This document shows, piece after piece, positions 19,272-28,008 of a DNA stretch of 64,000 nt. The position numbers were made by a program, and so were the translations under genes. Under the pieces are notes generated by a model that had not been told where the DNA came from, did not search any database, and saw nothing but the letters and a program-made list of their open reading frames with translations. Each line of letters opens with the position of its first letter. The first letter of the stretch is position 1. This stretch comes from Candidatus Desulfobacillus denitrificans (lineage in GTDB: Bacteria > Pseudomonadota > Gammaproteobacteria > Burkholderiales > Rhodocyclaceae): assembly GCA_017347485.1 (NCBI GenBank), contig AP021857.1, positions 3,019,390 to 3,083,389 of the forward strand, written 5' to 3'.

Positions 19272-19900
19272 GAATCGTCGAGACCTATTCCCACCTTAAT
19301 GGCGAAGAATATCTGCTCGTTCACAGGCCGGAAATTTATTCGGAGATCAGAGAAGCTGTCGCTGCTGTCGACGCCCCTGCGCACCGAACGAAGAAGAGTC
19401 TTGAGAAGACCATGCACGGTAAGAAATTGTTTAGTCCGAGGGCGCTCAACAAGGCATTCGAGGAACAGTTCCATCGGCGGGTATGGCGTGAAAGCAGGTA
19501 TCGCTATTTCGTCACGACGAATCGCAAACATCTACAGGAAATACTCGGGCTTCCACTCAAGGAGCAGAAGTCATATCTAGTTTCGCAAGGCATTACTGAC
19601 CCAATCCAGTCCTATAAACAGACCGATTTCGTCAAAGATCGGGTTGCGGTTGAAGTGCAATTCGGCAAATATGCCTTTGTCGCCTTCGATCTTTTCGTCA
19701 AGCACCTTCTTTTCTACAGTGGCGACGTGATCGACGTCGGCGTCGAAATCCTCCCCATGAAGGAAATGCTTCGCGATGCGGGCGGTGGGCGGCGCATGTC
19801 GACTGGCATCGCTTATTTCGAGGGCGAGGTCTACAACATCCTCCGGCACGGTAGAAACAGTCCGCCGGTACCGTTACTCATTCTCGGCATTGCGCCCTAA
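19268..19900 (+). CDS. Type II restriction endonuclease, BglII-like
   Basis: A 210-residue protein, slightly shorter than BglII (223). The active-site pattern of BglII, Asp then Glu nine residues later then Gln two further (D84, E93, Q95 as I recall), is reproduced exactly as D120, E129 and Q131 in TDFVKDRVAVEVQ. The following DLFVKHLLFYSG and IDVGVEILPMKEM also fit the Endonuc-BglII family. The GTG start overlaps the methylase stop and has AAAGGA upstream; an upstream ATG exists but lies inside the methylase frame. Recognition of AGATCT or a related hexamer is inference. Low G+C as for the methylase. Confidence 0.82.
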   Translation: MRIVETYSHLNGEEYLLVHRPEIYSEIREAVAAVDAPAHRTKKSLEKTMHGKKLFSPRALNKAFEEQFHRRVWRESRYRYFVTTNRKHLQEILGLPLKEQKSYLVSQGITDPIQSYKQTDFVKDRVAVEVQFGKYAFVAFDLFVKHLLFYSGDVIDVGVEILPMKEMLRDAGGGRRMSTGIAYFEGEVYNILRHGRNSPPVPLLILGIAP

Positions 19901-20960
19901 GGAAAGACCTGCGGCATCGCCGCTGGCGGCCTACCTTGCCGTCGCCTATGCGCTGCTGATCGCCTATGCCAGCCTGCATCCGTTCTCCGGCTGGCGCGAC
20001 AACGGCGCCCCGCCCTTCGCCTATCTCGCGGCGGCCTGGCCGCGTTACTACACCGGCTTCGATCTGGCGATCAACGTCCTGGCCTACGTGCCGCTCGGCT
20101 TCCTGATCGTGCCGGCGCTGCAGCCGCGGCTGGGCATCGCCGCGGCGGCCCTGCTCGCCGCGCTGGCCGGCGGCGGCCTCAGCTTCGCCATGGAGACGCT
20201 GCAGAACTTCCTGCCCAGCCGCGTGCCCTCCAACATCGACCTCGCCTGCAACGCCATCGGCGCCATGATCGGCGCCGCAGCCGGCATGAACTGGGGGCGC
20301 GAACAGGTCGACGGCGGCCGCCTGCACCGCCTGCGCACGCAGCTGGTGGTGCCCGGCCATGCCGCCGACTTCGGCCTGGTGCTGCTCGGCCTGTGGCTGA
20401 TCGCCCAGCTCAACCCGGAACTGCTGCTGTTCGGCACCGGCGACCTGCGCGCCCTGTTGGATCTGCCGCCGCTGCCGTATTCGGCGCGGCGCTTCGCCGT
20501 CGTCGAGGCCGGCGTGGCCGCCGCCGGCACGCTGGCGGCCGGCCTGGTCGCCTGGTCGCTGCTGCGCCGGCGCAGCCGCTGGCTGCTGGCGGCGCTGCTG
20601 CTGGCGCCGCTGGCCATCAAGGCCTTCGCCAACGCCGTGCTGGTGAATGCGGCGCAATTCGCGCAATGGATCACGCCGGGCAACCTGGCCGGGCTGGCCG
20701 TCGGCGCGCTGGCGCTGCTCGCCGCGACCTGGCTGCCGGCGCTGGCGCAGCGCACGCTGGCGGCGCTGGCGCTGCTGTTCGCCACGGCGCTGGTGAACCT
20801 GGCGCCGGAGAACCCCTACCTCACCGCCTCGCTGGCCGTCTGGCAGCAGGGGCATTTCCTCAACTTCAACGGGCTGACCCGGCTGGTCTCCAGCCTGTGG
20901 CCCTTCGCCGCGCTGCCCTACCTGATGCTGCCGCGGCCGCGAACCGGAGAGCGCCCATGA
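19890..20960 (+). CDS. VanZ-like membrane protein, start displaced by the R-M insertion
   Basis: A protein of about 356 residues with a VanZ-like N-terminal half (LAVAYALLIAYASLHPFSGWRD, then INVLAYVPLGFLIVP and SNIDLACNAIGAMIG) and a further set of hydrophobic helices. About ten membrane segments are expected. The high-G+C gene starts abruptly at the end of the low-G+C nuclease gene. No ATG or GTG is available at the expected N-terminus; the best start is TTG at 19890, inside the nuclease frame, without a clear ribosome site. The native start was probably lost or replaced when the R-M pair inserted. Function is unknown; its stop overlaps the MazG-like start. Confidence 0.7.
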   Translation: MRPKERPAASPLAAYLAVAYALLIAYASLHPFSGWRDNGAPPFAYLAAAWPRYYTGFDLAINVLAYVPLGFLIVPALQPRLGIAAAALLAALAGGGLSFAMETLQNFLPSRVPSNIDLACNAIGAMIGAAAGMNWGREQVDGGRLHRLRTQLVVPGHAADFGLVLLGLWLIAQLNPELLLFGTGDLRALLDLPPLPYSARRFAVVEAGVAAAGTLAAGLVAWSLLRRRSRWLLAALLLAPLAIKAFANAVLVNAAQFAQWITPGNLAGLAVGALALLAATWLPALAQRTLAALALLFATALVNLAPENPYLTASLAVWQQGHFLNFNGLTRLVSSLWPFAALPYLMLPRPRTGERP

Positions 20961-21310
20961 GCGACCCGCTGATCGAGTTGCGCGACACGCTGCGCGCCTT
21001 CGCGCGCGAGCGCGAGTGGGATCGCTACCACACGCCGAAGAACCTGGCGATGGCGCTGATCGTCGAAGCGGCCGAGCTGGCCGAGCACTTCCAGTGGCTC
21101 ACCGCCGAGGAAAGTCAGTCGCTGCGGGACGGCGACAAGCGCGAAGCGGTGCACGACGAGCTGGCCGACGTGCTGATCTACCTCGTCGAGCTGGCCGACA
21201 CGCTGGGCGTCGACCTCGCCGCCGCGGCGCGCGCCAAGATCGGGAAAAACGCTCTCAAATACCCGGTGGACAAGGCGCGCGGCAACGCGAAGAAATACGA
21301 CGAACTATAA
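20957..21310 (+). CDS. MazG-like nucleotide pyrophosphohydrolase
   Basis: A 117-residue all-alpha NTP pyrophosphohydrolase of the MazG/RS21-C6 (dCTPase) group. The magnesium-binding E-x2-E and E/D-x2-D motifs are seen in EAAELAEHFQW and DELADVLIYLVELAD. It would hydrolyse non-canonical or surplus NTPs to NMP and pyrophosphate, cleaning the nucleotide pool. The start overlaps the VanZ-like stop as ATGA. A reverse-strand copy of the recurring GACTGACTTT word falls inside it (21111-21120). Confidence 0.88.
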   Translation: MSDPLIELRDTLRAFAREREWDRYHTPKNLAMALIVEAAELAEHFQWLTAEESQSLRDGDKREAVHDELADVLIYLVELADTLGVDLAAAARAKIGKNALKYPVDKARGNAKKYDEL

Positions 21311-21311
21311 T
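21306..21311 (+). promoter_or_regulatory. -10 element before the ferredoxin gene
   Basis: TATAATGGCCGCG overlaps the stop codon of the MazG-like gene and lies 24 bases before the ferredoxin ATG. The ribosome site AAGGAGA follows at 21324-21330. Confidence 0.5.
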
Positions 21312-21335
21312 GGCCGCGTCCCCAAGGAGAACCCA

Positions 21336-21647
21336 ATGAGCCACTTCAAGTATCACGTGTTTTTCTGCACCAACCAGCGCGCGCCCGGCGAGATGTGCTG
21401 CAACAGCCACGGCGCCCAGGCCATGCGCGACTACTGCAAGAACAAGGTCAAGGCGATGGGCGACAAGATCGCCAGCAAGGTGCGCATCAACAACGCCGGC
21501 TGCCTCGACCGCTGCGCCCAGGGGCCGGTGATCGTGGTCTACCCCGAGGCGGTCTGGTACACCTACGTCGACCAGGAAGACATCGACGAGATCGTCGAGT
21601 CGCACCTGGCCCAGGGCAAGGTCGTCGAGCGCCTGCTCATCGACTGA
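21336..21647 (+). CDS. Thioredoxin-like [2Fe-2S] ferredoxin
   Basis: A 103-residue protein with the pattern of Shethna-type thioredoxin-like [2Fe-2S] ferredoxins: cysteines in FFCTN and MCCNSHG near the N-terminus and in [18 protein letters not shown] near residue 60. Such proteins carry electrons in the cytoplasm. Its partner is unknown. The stop overlaps the next start as TGATG, so it is expressed together with the hydrolase. Confidence 0.88.
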   Translation: MSHFKYHVFFCTNQRAPGEMCCNSHGAQAMRDYCKNKVKAMGDKIASKVRINNAGCLDRCAQGPVIVVYPEAVWYTYVDQEDIDEIVESHLAQGKVVERLLID

Positions 21648-22285
21648 TGCCGAAACACGAGCGCCTGCTCATCGACGGGCCGGCGGGCGCCGTCGAGGTC
21701 TTCGTCGAGGCGCCCGCTTCGCCGACTGGCCTGGCGCTGATTGCCCACCCCCATCCGCTCTTCGGCGGCACCGCCGACAACAAGGTGGTGACGACCCTGG
21801 CGCGCGCCTTCCGCGACCTCGGCTGCGCCACGCTGCGGCCGAATTTCCGCGGCGTCGGCGCCAGCGCGGGAGAACACGACCACGGCATCGGCGAGACCGA
21901 CGACCTCGCCGCCGCGCATGCCTGGGCCCGCGCCCGCTTCGGCGCGGCGCTGCCCTTCTACCTCGGCGGCTTTTCCTTCGGCGCCTACGTCGTGACGCGG
22001 CTGGCGAAGCGGCTGGCCGAGGCCGGCGACCCGGCGCGGCGCCTGGTGCTGGTCGGCACCGCCGCCGGCTACGTCGAGGGCGCGCGCAGCTACGTCACCG
22101 AGGCCGTGGCGCCGGACACGATCGTCATCCACGGCGACCGCGACGAAACGGTGCCGCTCGCCAACGTGCTGGCCTGGGCCGAGCCGCTCGACCTGGCGGT
22201 GAGCGTGGTGCCCGGCGCCGACCATTTCTTCCACCGCAAGCTGCACCTGATCCGGCGCATCATCGAAGCGCAGTGGACACGCTGA
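21647..22285 (+). CDS. Alpha/beta hydrolase (COG2945 type)
   Basis: A 212-residue alpha/beta hydrolase. The nucleophile elbow GFSFGAY holds the serine, HPHPLFGG and NFRGVGAS form the oxyanion region, and HGDRDETVP plus GADHFFH supply the acid and histidine. The short COG2945-type architecture lacks a lid domain; the substrate is unknown. It overlaps the ferredoxin stop by one base and the ABC ATPase start by 13 bases. Confidence 0.87.
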   Translation: MPKHERLLIDGPAGAVEVFVEAPASPTGLALIAHPHPLFGGTADNKVVTTLARAFRDLGCATLRPNFRGVGASAGEHDHGIGETDDLAAAHAWARARFGAALPFYLGGFSFGAYVVTRLAKRLAEAGDPARRLVLVGTAAGYVEGARSYVTEAVAPDTIVIHGDRDETVPLANVLAWAEPLDLAVSVVPGADHFFHRKLHLIRRIIEAQWTR

Positions 22286-23307
22286 ACGTCAACGGCCTCG
22301 CCAAATCCTACGGCAGCACCGCCGTGCTGCAGGGACTGACTTTCGAGCTGCGCCCGGGCGAGTGCTACGGCCTGCTCGGTCCGAACGGCGCCGGCAAGAC
22401 CACCACGCTGCGCTGCGCGCTCGGCCTCACCGCGCCGGACGCCGGCACGATCCGCCTCGCCGGCCTGCCGGTGCCCGAACGCGCGCGCGAGGCGCGCAGC
22501 CGCGTCGGCATCGTGCCGCAGATGGACAACCTCGACCCCGATTTCACGGCGGCGGAGAACCTGCTGGTGTACGGCCGCTACTTCGGCCTGCCCGACCGCG
22601 CGGTGCACGAGCGCATCCCGCGCCTGCTCGAATTCGCCGGCCTCGGCGGCCGCGCCGAGGCGAAGATCAACACGCTCTCCGGCGGCATGAAACGGCGCCT
22701 GACGCTGGCGCGCGCGCTGGTGAACGACCCGGACATCCTGTTCCTCGACGAGCCGACCACCGGCCTCGACCCGCAGGCGCGCCACCTGATCTGGGAGCGC
22801 CTCAAGCAGCTCCTGGCGCAGGGCAAGACGGTGCTGCTCACGACGCACTTCATGGACGAGGCCGAGCGCCTCTGCCACCGCCTCGCCATCATGGACCGCG
22901 GCCGCTTCATCGCCGAGGGCAGCCCGCGCGAAGTGATCGCCGCGCACATCGAGCCGGAGGTGGTGGAGGTGTACGGCGAGCCGGGCGGCGCTCCCGCCGG
23001 GCCGCCCCAAGGGGGCGCAGCCAAGGACATGGAGCAGGCGCAGCCTGCGAACGAACAGCACCCCCTTCCTCGGGAAAGGGGGCGGGGGGATGGCAGTTTG
23101 ATGAGTGCCGCCGACTGGGCACGCGAAGAGGCGGCGCAGTTCGCCACGCGCGTCGAAGTCACCGGCGAGACGGCCTTCTGCTACCTGACGGAATCGGCCC
23201 CCCTGCTGCGCCACCTCGCCGGCCGGCAGGGTCTGCGCTACCTGCATCGCCCGGCGAACCTCGAGGATGTCTTCCTGAAGCTCACCGGCCGCGACCTGCG
23301 CGACTAG
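22273..23307 (+). CDS. NodI-type ABC exporter ATPase with repeat-encoded insert
   Basis: A 344-residue ABC ATPase. It has Walker [10 protein letters not shown] (about 37-45), signature LSGGMKRR, and Walker [13 protein letters not shown] with a trailing His loop. The family (NodI, DRA/ABC-2 exporters) is usually about 305 residues. The excess is explained by about 40 residues (237-278), rich in Pro, Gly and Arg, that are encoded by a copy of the dispersed GC-rich repeat described separately; the conserved C-terminal domain resumes after it. The start is GTG. The permease gene follows. The exported substrate is unknown. Confidence 0.88.
   Translation: MDTLNVNGLAKSYGSTAVLQGLTFELRPGECYGLLGPNGAGKTTTLRCALGLTAPDAGTIRLAGLPVPERAREARSRVGIVPQMDNLDPDFTAAENLLVYGRYFGLPDRAVHERIPRLLEFAGLGGRAEAKINTLSGGMKRRLTLARALVNDPDILFLDEPTTGLDPQARHLIWERLKQLLAQGKTVLLTTHFMDEAERLCHRLAIMDRGRFIAEGSPREVIAAHIEPEVVEVYGEPGGAPAGPPQGGAAKDMEQAQPANEQHPLPRERGRGDGSLMSAADWAREEAAQFATRVEVTGETAFCYLTESAPLLRHLAGRQGLRYLHRPANLEDVFLKLTGRDLRD
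22983..23094 (+). repeat. Dispersed GC-rich repeat, copy A (inside a coding region)
   Basis: This copy contains the core CCCCCTTCCTCGGGAAAGGG and the end module CGCTCCCGCCGGGCCGCCCC. On the opposite strand it aligns with the repeats at 38820-38940 and 43235-43350. It encodes [16 protein letters not shown], close to [16 protein letters not shown] readable in the copy at 43235. It is in frame within the ABC ATPase gene. Confidence 0.8.
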
Positions 23308-23347
23308 CCAAGGCCACGACCGCCAGGAAAATCCGCCCCTTCCGCCG

Positions 23348-24127
23348 ATGAACGCCTTCCGCCCGCCCTCGCCCAGCCTGCGCTTCATTCCGGTGTGGCG
23401 GCGCAATTTCCTCGTCTGGCGCAAGCTGGCGATCCCGTCGGTCCTCGGCAACCTGGCCGACCCGATGATCTACATGCTCGGCCTCGGCTACGGCCTCGGC
23501 GCGCTGCTGCCGGAGGTCGGCGGCGTCTCCTACCTCGCCTTCCTCGCCGCCGGCACGGTGTGCTTCTCGACCATGAACGCCGCCACCTTCGAGGCGCTCT
23601 ACTCGGCCTTCTCGCGCATGCAGGTGCAGAAGACCTGGGAGGCCATCCTCAACGCGCCGGTGGCGCTCGACGACCTGGTGCTGGCCGAACTGGTCTGGGC
23701 CGCTTCCAAGGCCTCGCTCTCCGGCGCGGCCATCCTGGCCGTGGTGGCGGCGCTGGGCCTGGTCAGCTCGCCGCTCGCGCTGTGGGCGCTGCCGGTGGTG
23801 TTCCTCGCCGGTTTGGCCTTCGCCGCGCTGGGCTTGATCGTCACGGCACTGGCGCCGAGCTACGACTTCTTCATGTACTACTTCACCCTGATCGTCACGC
23901 CGATGACCCTGATCTCCGGCGTGTTCTTCCCGGTCGAGCAATTGCCTGCCGCCTTCCAGGCGCTGTCGTCGCTGCTGCCGCTGTCGCACGCCGTGAAGCT
24001 GGCGCGGCCGCTGCTGCTCGGCGAGGCGCCGCCTGCGGCCGCGCTGCACATCGCGGTGCTGGCCGGCTACGCCGTCACCGCCTTCTGGCTGGCATTGGGC
24101 CTGGCGCGTCGGCGGCTGCTGAAATAG
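23348..24127 (+). CDS. NodJ-type ABC-2 permease
   Basis: A 259-residue inner-membrane protein with six helices of the ABC-2 type. The family blocks LADPMIYMLGLGYGLG and MTLISGVFFPVEQLP are both present. With the upstream ATPase it forms an exporter of the NodIJ/drug-polysaccharide type. The gap to the ATPase gene is 40 bases. The substrate is unknown; outside rhizobia these pairs are common in betaproteobacteria and not linked to nodulation. Confidence 0.9.
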   Translation: MNAFRPPSPSLRFIPVWRRNFLVWRKLAIPSVLGNLADPMIYMLGLGYGLGALLPEVGGVSYLAFLAAGTVCFSTMNAATFEALYSAFSRMQVQKTWEAILNAPVALDDLVLAELVWAASKASLSGAAILAVVAALGLVSSPLALWALPVVFLAGLAFAALGLIVTALAPSYDFFMYYFTLIVTPMTLISGVFFPVEQLPAAFQALSSLLPLSHAVKLARPLLLGEAPPAAALHIAVLAGYAVTAFWLALGLARRRLLK

Positions 24128-24131
24128 CAGG

Positions 24132-24137
24132 TAAAAT
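24132..24137 (+). promoter_or_regulatory. -10 element before cutA
   Basis: AGGTAAAATCCCCGGCG has its -10 only 8 bases before the cutA ATG, so a transcript starting from it would be essentially leaderless. It overlaps the end of the permease gene region. Confidence 0.45.
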
Positions 24138-24145
24138 CCCCGGCG

Positions 24146-24466
24146 ATGGAAGCCCTCCTGGTGATCACCAACCTGCCCGACGCGGAAAGCGCGCGGGCGC
24201 TCGCCGTGCAGCTCGTCGAGCAGCGCGTCGCCGCCTGCGTGAACATCATGTCGCCCTGCCATTCCATCTTCCGCTGGGAAGGCAAGGTGGACGAGGCCGA
24301 GGAAGTGCCGCTGCTGATCAAGACCAGCGCGTCGCGCTATGCCGCGCTGGAGGAGGCGATCCGCGCCTACCATCCCTACGAACTTCCGGAGATCGTCGCG
24401 GTCTCTATCGAGAAGGGATTGCCCGGCTACCTGGCCTGGCTGGCCAAGGAAACCTCCGCCCAGTAA
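24146..24466 (+). CDS. cutA: Divalent-cation tolerance protein CutA
   Basis: A 106-residue CutA1-family protein: NLPDAESARALA, VAACVNI, FRWEGKVDEAEEVPLLIKT and YELPEIVAV follow the family from end to end. CutA forms a stable trimer and has been linked to copper tolerance; the biochemical role is unsettled. No ribosome site is evident, in keeping with possible leaderless expression. dsbD follows after 7 bases, a common pairing. Confidence 0.93.
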   Translation: MEALLVITNLPDAESARALAVQLVEQRVAACVNIMSPCHSIFRWEGKVDEAEEVPLLIKTSASRYAALEEAIRAYHPYELPEIVAVSIEKGLPGYLAWLAKETSAQ

Positions 24467-24473
24467 GAGCTTC

Positions 24474-26234
24474 ATGATCCGACGCCTGCTCCTGCTGCTG
24501 TCGCTGTGCCTGCCGCCGGTCGCCGCCGCCCAGGAATTGCTGGAGGTGGACCAGGCCTTCCGCCTGTCCGCCCGCGCCTTCGACGCCAACACCCTGGAAG
24601 TGCGCTACGACATCGCCAAGGGCTATTACATGTACCGCGACAAGTTCCAGTTCGCGCTGGAGCCCGCCGCGGCCAAGGCCGGCACGCCGCAGTTACCGCC
24701 CGGCAAGATCAAGCAGGACGAGTTTTTCGGCGACGTCGAGACCTACCGCAAGGAAGCCGTCATCCTGCTGCCGTTCACGGCGCCGGCCGGGACGGACAGC
24801 GTCACCCTGAAGGCCAGTTCGCAGGGCTGCGCCGACCTCGGCGTGTGCTATCCGCCCAACCCGCAGACGCTGCAGGTGAGCCTGACCGCGACGGGCGCGG
24901 CGCCCGGTGCGACGGCTTCCGCAGGCGCCGACGCGGACGAGGACGAGTCCTCGCAACTGGCCGGGCTGCTGAAGAACGCCGGCTTCTGGCTGGTCCTCAC
25001 CACCTTCTTCGGCGCCGGCGTGCTGCTGGCGTTCACGCCCTGCGTCTTTCCGATGTACCCGATCCTGTCGGGCATCATCGTCGGCCACGGCCACAAGATC
25101 ACCAAGGGGCGCGCCTTCATCCTGTCGATGGCCTACGTGCTGGGGATGGCGGTCGCCTACGCCGCCGCCGGCGTCGCCGCCGGCCTGTCCGGCTCGATGC
25201 TCTCGGCGGCCCTGCAGAACGCCTGGGTGCTGGGCGGCTTCGCGGCGTTGTTCGTCGTGTTGTCGCTCTCCATGTTCGGCTTCTACGAGCTGCAGCTGCC
25301 GGCCTTCCTGCAAAGCAAGCTGTCGGAGGAGTCGGGTCACCTCAAGGGCGGCTCGCTGCACGGCGTCGCCGCCATGGGCGCGCTCTCGGCGCTGATCGTC
25401 GGCCCCTGCGTGGCGGCGCCGCTGGCCGGCGCCCTGCTCTACATCGCGCAGACGCGCGACGCGGTGCTCGGCGGCGCGGCGCTGTTCGCCATGGCGCTCG
25501 GCAAGGGCGTGCCGCTGGTGATCGTCGGCGTGTCGACGCGCTCGCTGCTGCCGCACACCGGCCCCTGGATGGAATCGGTGAAGAAGGCCTTCGGCGTGCT
25601 GCTGCTGGCGCTGGCGATCTGGCTGGTCTCGCCGGTGCTGCCGGCCTGGGCGCACCTCGGCGCCTGGGGTGCGCTCGCCATCGGCACGGCGGTCTTCCTG
25701 CGCGCCCTCGACCCGCTGCCGCCGCACACGCACAACTGGGCGCGCTTCTGGAAGGGCGTCGGCATGGTGCTGCTGCTGGTCGGCGCCACCCTGGTGGTCG
25801 GCGCCGTCGGCGGCAGCCGCGATCCGCTGCAGCCGCTCGGCTTCCTGCGCAGCGCTTCGGCAACAGCGGGCGAGCATGTCGCCTTCGAGCGCGTGAAGAG
25901 CGTCGCCGAGCTGGAGGCGCGCCTCGCCGCGGCCGACCGGCCGGTGCTGCTGGACTTCTACGCCGACTGGTGCGTCTCCTGCAAGGAGATGGAGAGGTAC
26001 ACCTTCTCCGACGCCAAGGTGGCGGCGCAAATGCGCCGCATGACCCTGCTGCAGGCGGACGTCACCGCCAACACCGACGAGGACAAGGCGCTGCTGAAGC
26101 GCTTCGGCCTGTTCGGTCCGCCCGGCATCATCTTCTTCGACCGGGCCGGGCAGGAGCGCAAGAACCTGCGCGTGGTCGGCTACCAGCCGGCGGACCAGTT
26201 CATAAAGGTTGTGAATACGGCGCTGGGCGGTTGA
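24474..26234 (+). CDS. dsbD: Thiol:disulfide interchange protein DsbD
   Basis: A 586-residue inner-membrane reductant transporter with all three modules. An N-terminal signal peptide (1-19) precedes a periplasmic alpha domain with the cysteine pair of QGCADLGVCYPP. A membrane beta domain of eight helices follows, with redox cysteines in FTPCVFPM and GPCVAAPL. The C-terminal thioredoxin domain has WCVSCK. It carries electrons from cytoplasmic thioredoxin to the periplasm, keeping isomerases and cytochrome c cysteines reduced. Full family length. Confidence 0.95.
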   Translation: MIRRLLLLLSLCLPPVAAAQELLEVDQAFRLSARAFDANTLEVRYDIAKGYYMYRDKFQFALEPAAAKAGTPQLPPGKIKQDEFFGDVETYRKEAVILLPFTAPAGTDSVTLKASSQGCADLGVCYPPNPQTLQVSLTATGAAPGATASAGADADEDESSQLAGLLKNAGFWLVLTTFFGAGVLLAFTPCVFPMYPILSGIIVGHGHKITKGRAFILSMAYVLGMAVAYAAAGVAAGLSGSMLSAALQNAWVLGGFAALFVVLSLSMFGFYELQLPAFLQSKLSEESGHLKGGSLHGVAAMGALSALIVGPCVAAPLAGALLYIAQTRDAVLGGAALFAMALGKGVPLVIVGVSTRSLLPHTGPWMESVKKAFGVLLLALAIWLVSPVLPAWAHLGAWGALAIGTAVFLRALDPLPPHTHNWARFWKGVGMVLLLVGATLVVGAVGGSRDPLQPLGFLRSASATAGEHVAFERVKSVAELEARLAAADRPVLLDFYADWCVSCKEMERYTFSDAKVAAQMRRMTLLQADVTANTDEDKALLKRFGLFGPPGIIFFDRAGQERKNLRVVGYQPADQFIKVVNTALGG

Positions 26235-26266
26235 TGCCCCTCAAACACCGGGGGGCGGTTCGCGGG

Positions 26267-26272
26267 TAAAAT
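26267..26272 (+). promoter_or_regulatory. -10 element of the riboflavin operon
   Basis: GGGTAAAATCCGCG lies 33 bases before the ribE start. The leader is too short for an FMN riboswitch, and none of its conserved parts is visible. Confidence 0.5.
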
Positions 26273-26304
26273 CCGCGTTTCCTTATATTCCCCTGTTGCC
26301 AAAC

Positions 26305-26898
26305 GTGTTTTCCGGAATCGTCGCCGCCGTCGGCAGGATCACCCATCTGCAAGCCCTGGAGAAAGGCCTGCGCCTGACCGTCGAGGCCCCCGGTCTCGAC
26401 CTCGGCGACGTCGCGCTGGGCGATTCGATCGCCCACGGCGGCGTCTGCCTGACGGTCATCGAAAAGGCCGGCGCCACCTACAAGGTGGATGTCTCGCGCG
26501 AGACGCTGGACTGCACCGTCGGCCTGGATGCGCCGGGCGAGGTGAATCTCGAAAAGGCGCTGCGCCTGGCCGACCGCCTCGGCGGCCACCTGGTGACGGG
26601 CCATGTCGACGGCGTCGGCGAGGTGCTCAAGTTCGAGAAGATCGGCGAGAGCCACGAGCTGGTGGTCCGCGCGCCGAAGCCGCTGGCGAAGTACATCGCG
26701 CGCAAGGGCTCGATCACGGTGGACGGCGTCAGCCTGACGGTGAACCGTGTCACGGGGACCGACTTTTCCATCAACCTGATCCCGCACACGGTGGCGGTGA
26801 CGACGCTCAAGCGCCTGCAGGCCGGCAGCCAGGTCAACCTCGAGATCGACCTCGTCGCCCGCTACATCGAGCGCATGCTGACGGCAGAGAACGAATGA
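26305..26898 (+). CDS. ribE: Riboflavin synthase alpha chain
   Basis: A protein of about 197 residues made of two lumazine-binding beta-barrel repeats: FSGIV, then [13 protein letters not shown] with the active cysteine, and the second half [20 protein letters not shown]. It dismutates 6,7-dimethyl-8-ribityllumazine to riboflavin. The start is set at GTG 26305, giving [10 protein letters not shown], the normal family N-terminus; a TTG nine bases earlier is possible. It heads ribE-ribB-ribH-nusB. A near-copy of the recurring word (GGGGACCGACTTTT) lies inside it at 26754-26767. Confidence 0.93.
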   Translation: MFSGIVAAVGRITHLQALEKGLRLTVEAPGLDLGDVALGDSIAHGGVCLTVIEKAGATYKVDVSRETLDCTVGLDAPGEVNLEKALRLADRLGGHLVTGHVDGVGEVLKFEKIGESHELVVRAPKPLAKYIARKGSITVDGVSLTVNRVTGTDFSINLIPHTVAVTTLKRLQAGSQVNLEIDLVARYIERMLTAENE

Positions 26899-28004
26899 CC
26901 GCACTTTCCCCCATCAAGGACATCATCGCCGACATCCGCGACGGCCGCATGGTCATCCTGGTCGACGAGGAAGACCGCGAGAACGAGGGCGACCTCGTGC
27001 TGGCCGCCGAATACGTCACGCCCGAGGCGATCAACTTCATGGCCAAGCACGGCCGCGGCCTGATCTGCCTGACGCTGACCGAGGCGCGCTGCCGCCAGCT
27101 CAGCCTGCCGCTGATGGTGCGCGACAACCGCTCGCCGCACGGCACCGCCTTCACGCTCTCCATCGAGGCGGCCGAGGGCGTCACCACCGGCATCTCGGCG
27201 CACGACCGCGCCCGCACGGTGCAGGCGGCGGTGGCCAAGCGCGCGCAGCCTTCCGACATCGTCCAGCCCGGCCACATCTTCCCGCTGATGGCGCAGAACG
27301 GCGGCGTGCTGGTGCGCGCCGGCCACACCGAGGCCGGCTGCGACCTCGCCCAGCTGGCCGGCTGCGAGCCGGCGGCGGTGATCTGCGAAATCCTCAAGGA
27401 CGACGGCACCATGGCGCGGCTGCCCGATCTCATCGAGTTCGCGAAAGCGCACAATCTGAAGATCGGCGCCATCGCCGACCTGATCCACTACCGCAACGAG
27501 AACGAGACGCTGGTCGAGCGCATCGCGGAAAAGGACGTGGCCTGCGCCCACGGCGACTTCCGCCTGACCGGCTACCGCGACAAAACCAGCGGCGACGTAC
27601 ACCTCGCGCTGGTGAAGGGGAAAATCGACCCGGAGGGGGAAACGCTGGTGCGGGTGCACGAGCCGATCACCGTGCTCGACTTCCTCGACTGCCAGAGCGA
27701 CCGCCACAGCTTCAGCGTGGACCGCGCCATGCGCACGATCGCCAGGCACGGCAGCGGCGTCATCGTGCTGCTGCGGCGCGCCAGCTCGACGCCGGACCTC
27801 GTCGCCGCCCTGCAAGGCGAGGGCGAGGCGACACGCCCCGCCGCCAAGTGGGACCCGCGCCTGTACGGCATCGGCGCGCAGATCCTGCGCGACCTCGGCG
27901 TGCGCCGCATGAAGCTGCTCGCCAGTCCGCGCAAGATGCCGAGCATGGCGGGCTTCCAGCTGGAAATCACCGGCTATCTCACACCCGAAGACGCGAAGGC
28001 ATAA
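26895..28004 (+). CDS. ribB: DHBP synthase with degenerate GTP-cyclohydrolase-like domain (RibBX type)
   Basis: A 369-residue two-domain protein. Residues 1-200 are a complete 3,4-dihydroxy-2-butanone-4-phosphate synthase ([31 protein letters not shown]), making the four-carbon precursor of lumazine. The second half aligns with GTP cyclohydrolase II, but the zinc-binding cysteine cluster (RRCDCGEQL type) is absent: the corresponding stretch [18 protein letters not shown] keeps only one cysteine. The domain is therefore probably not a cyclohydrolase. This matches the RibBX class described in other proteobacteria, and a separate ribA is expected elsewhere. It overlaps ribE by four bases. Confidence 0.88.
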   Translation: MTALSPIKDIIADIRDGRMVILVDEEDRENEGDLVLAAEYVTPEAINFMAKHGRGLICLTLTEARCRQLSLPLMVRDNRSPHGTAFTLSIEAAEGVTTGISAHDRARTVQAAVAKRAQPSDIVQPGHIFPLMAQNGGVLVRAGHTEAGCDLAQLAGCEPAAVICEILKDDGTMARLPDLIEFAKAHNLKIGAIADLIHYRNENETLVERIAEKDVACAHGDFRLTGYRDKTSGDVHLALVKGKIDPEGETLVRVHEPITVLDFLDCQSDRHSFSVDRAMRTIARHGSGVIVLLRRASSTPDLVAALQGEGEATRPAAKWDPRLYGIGAQILRDLGVRRMKLLASPRKMPSMAGFQLEITGYLTPEDAKA

Positions 28005-28008
28005 GACC

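Noticed and set aside
22273..24127. Nodulation-factor export by NodIJ
   Set aside because: NodIJ-type exporters are widespread in betaproteobacteria, and there are no nod genes here; only the transporter class is assigned.
26235..26304. FMN riboswitch before the riboflavin operon
   Set aside because: The leader is only about 70 bases, too short for the element, and none of its conserved segments was found.
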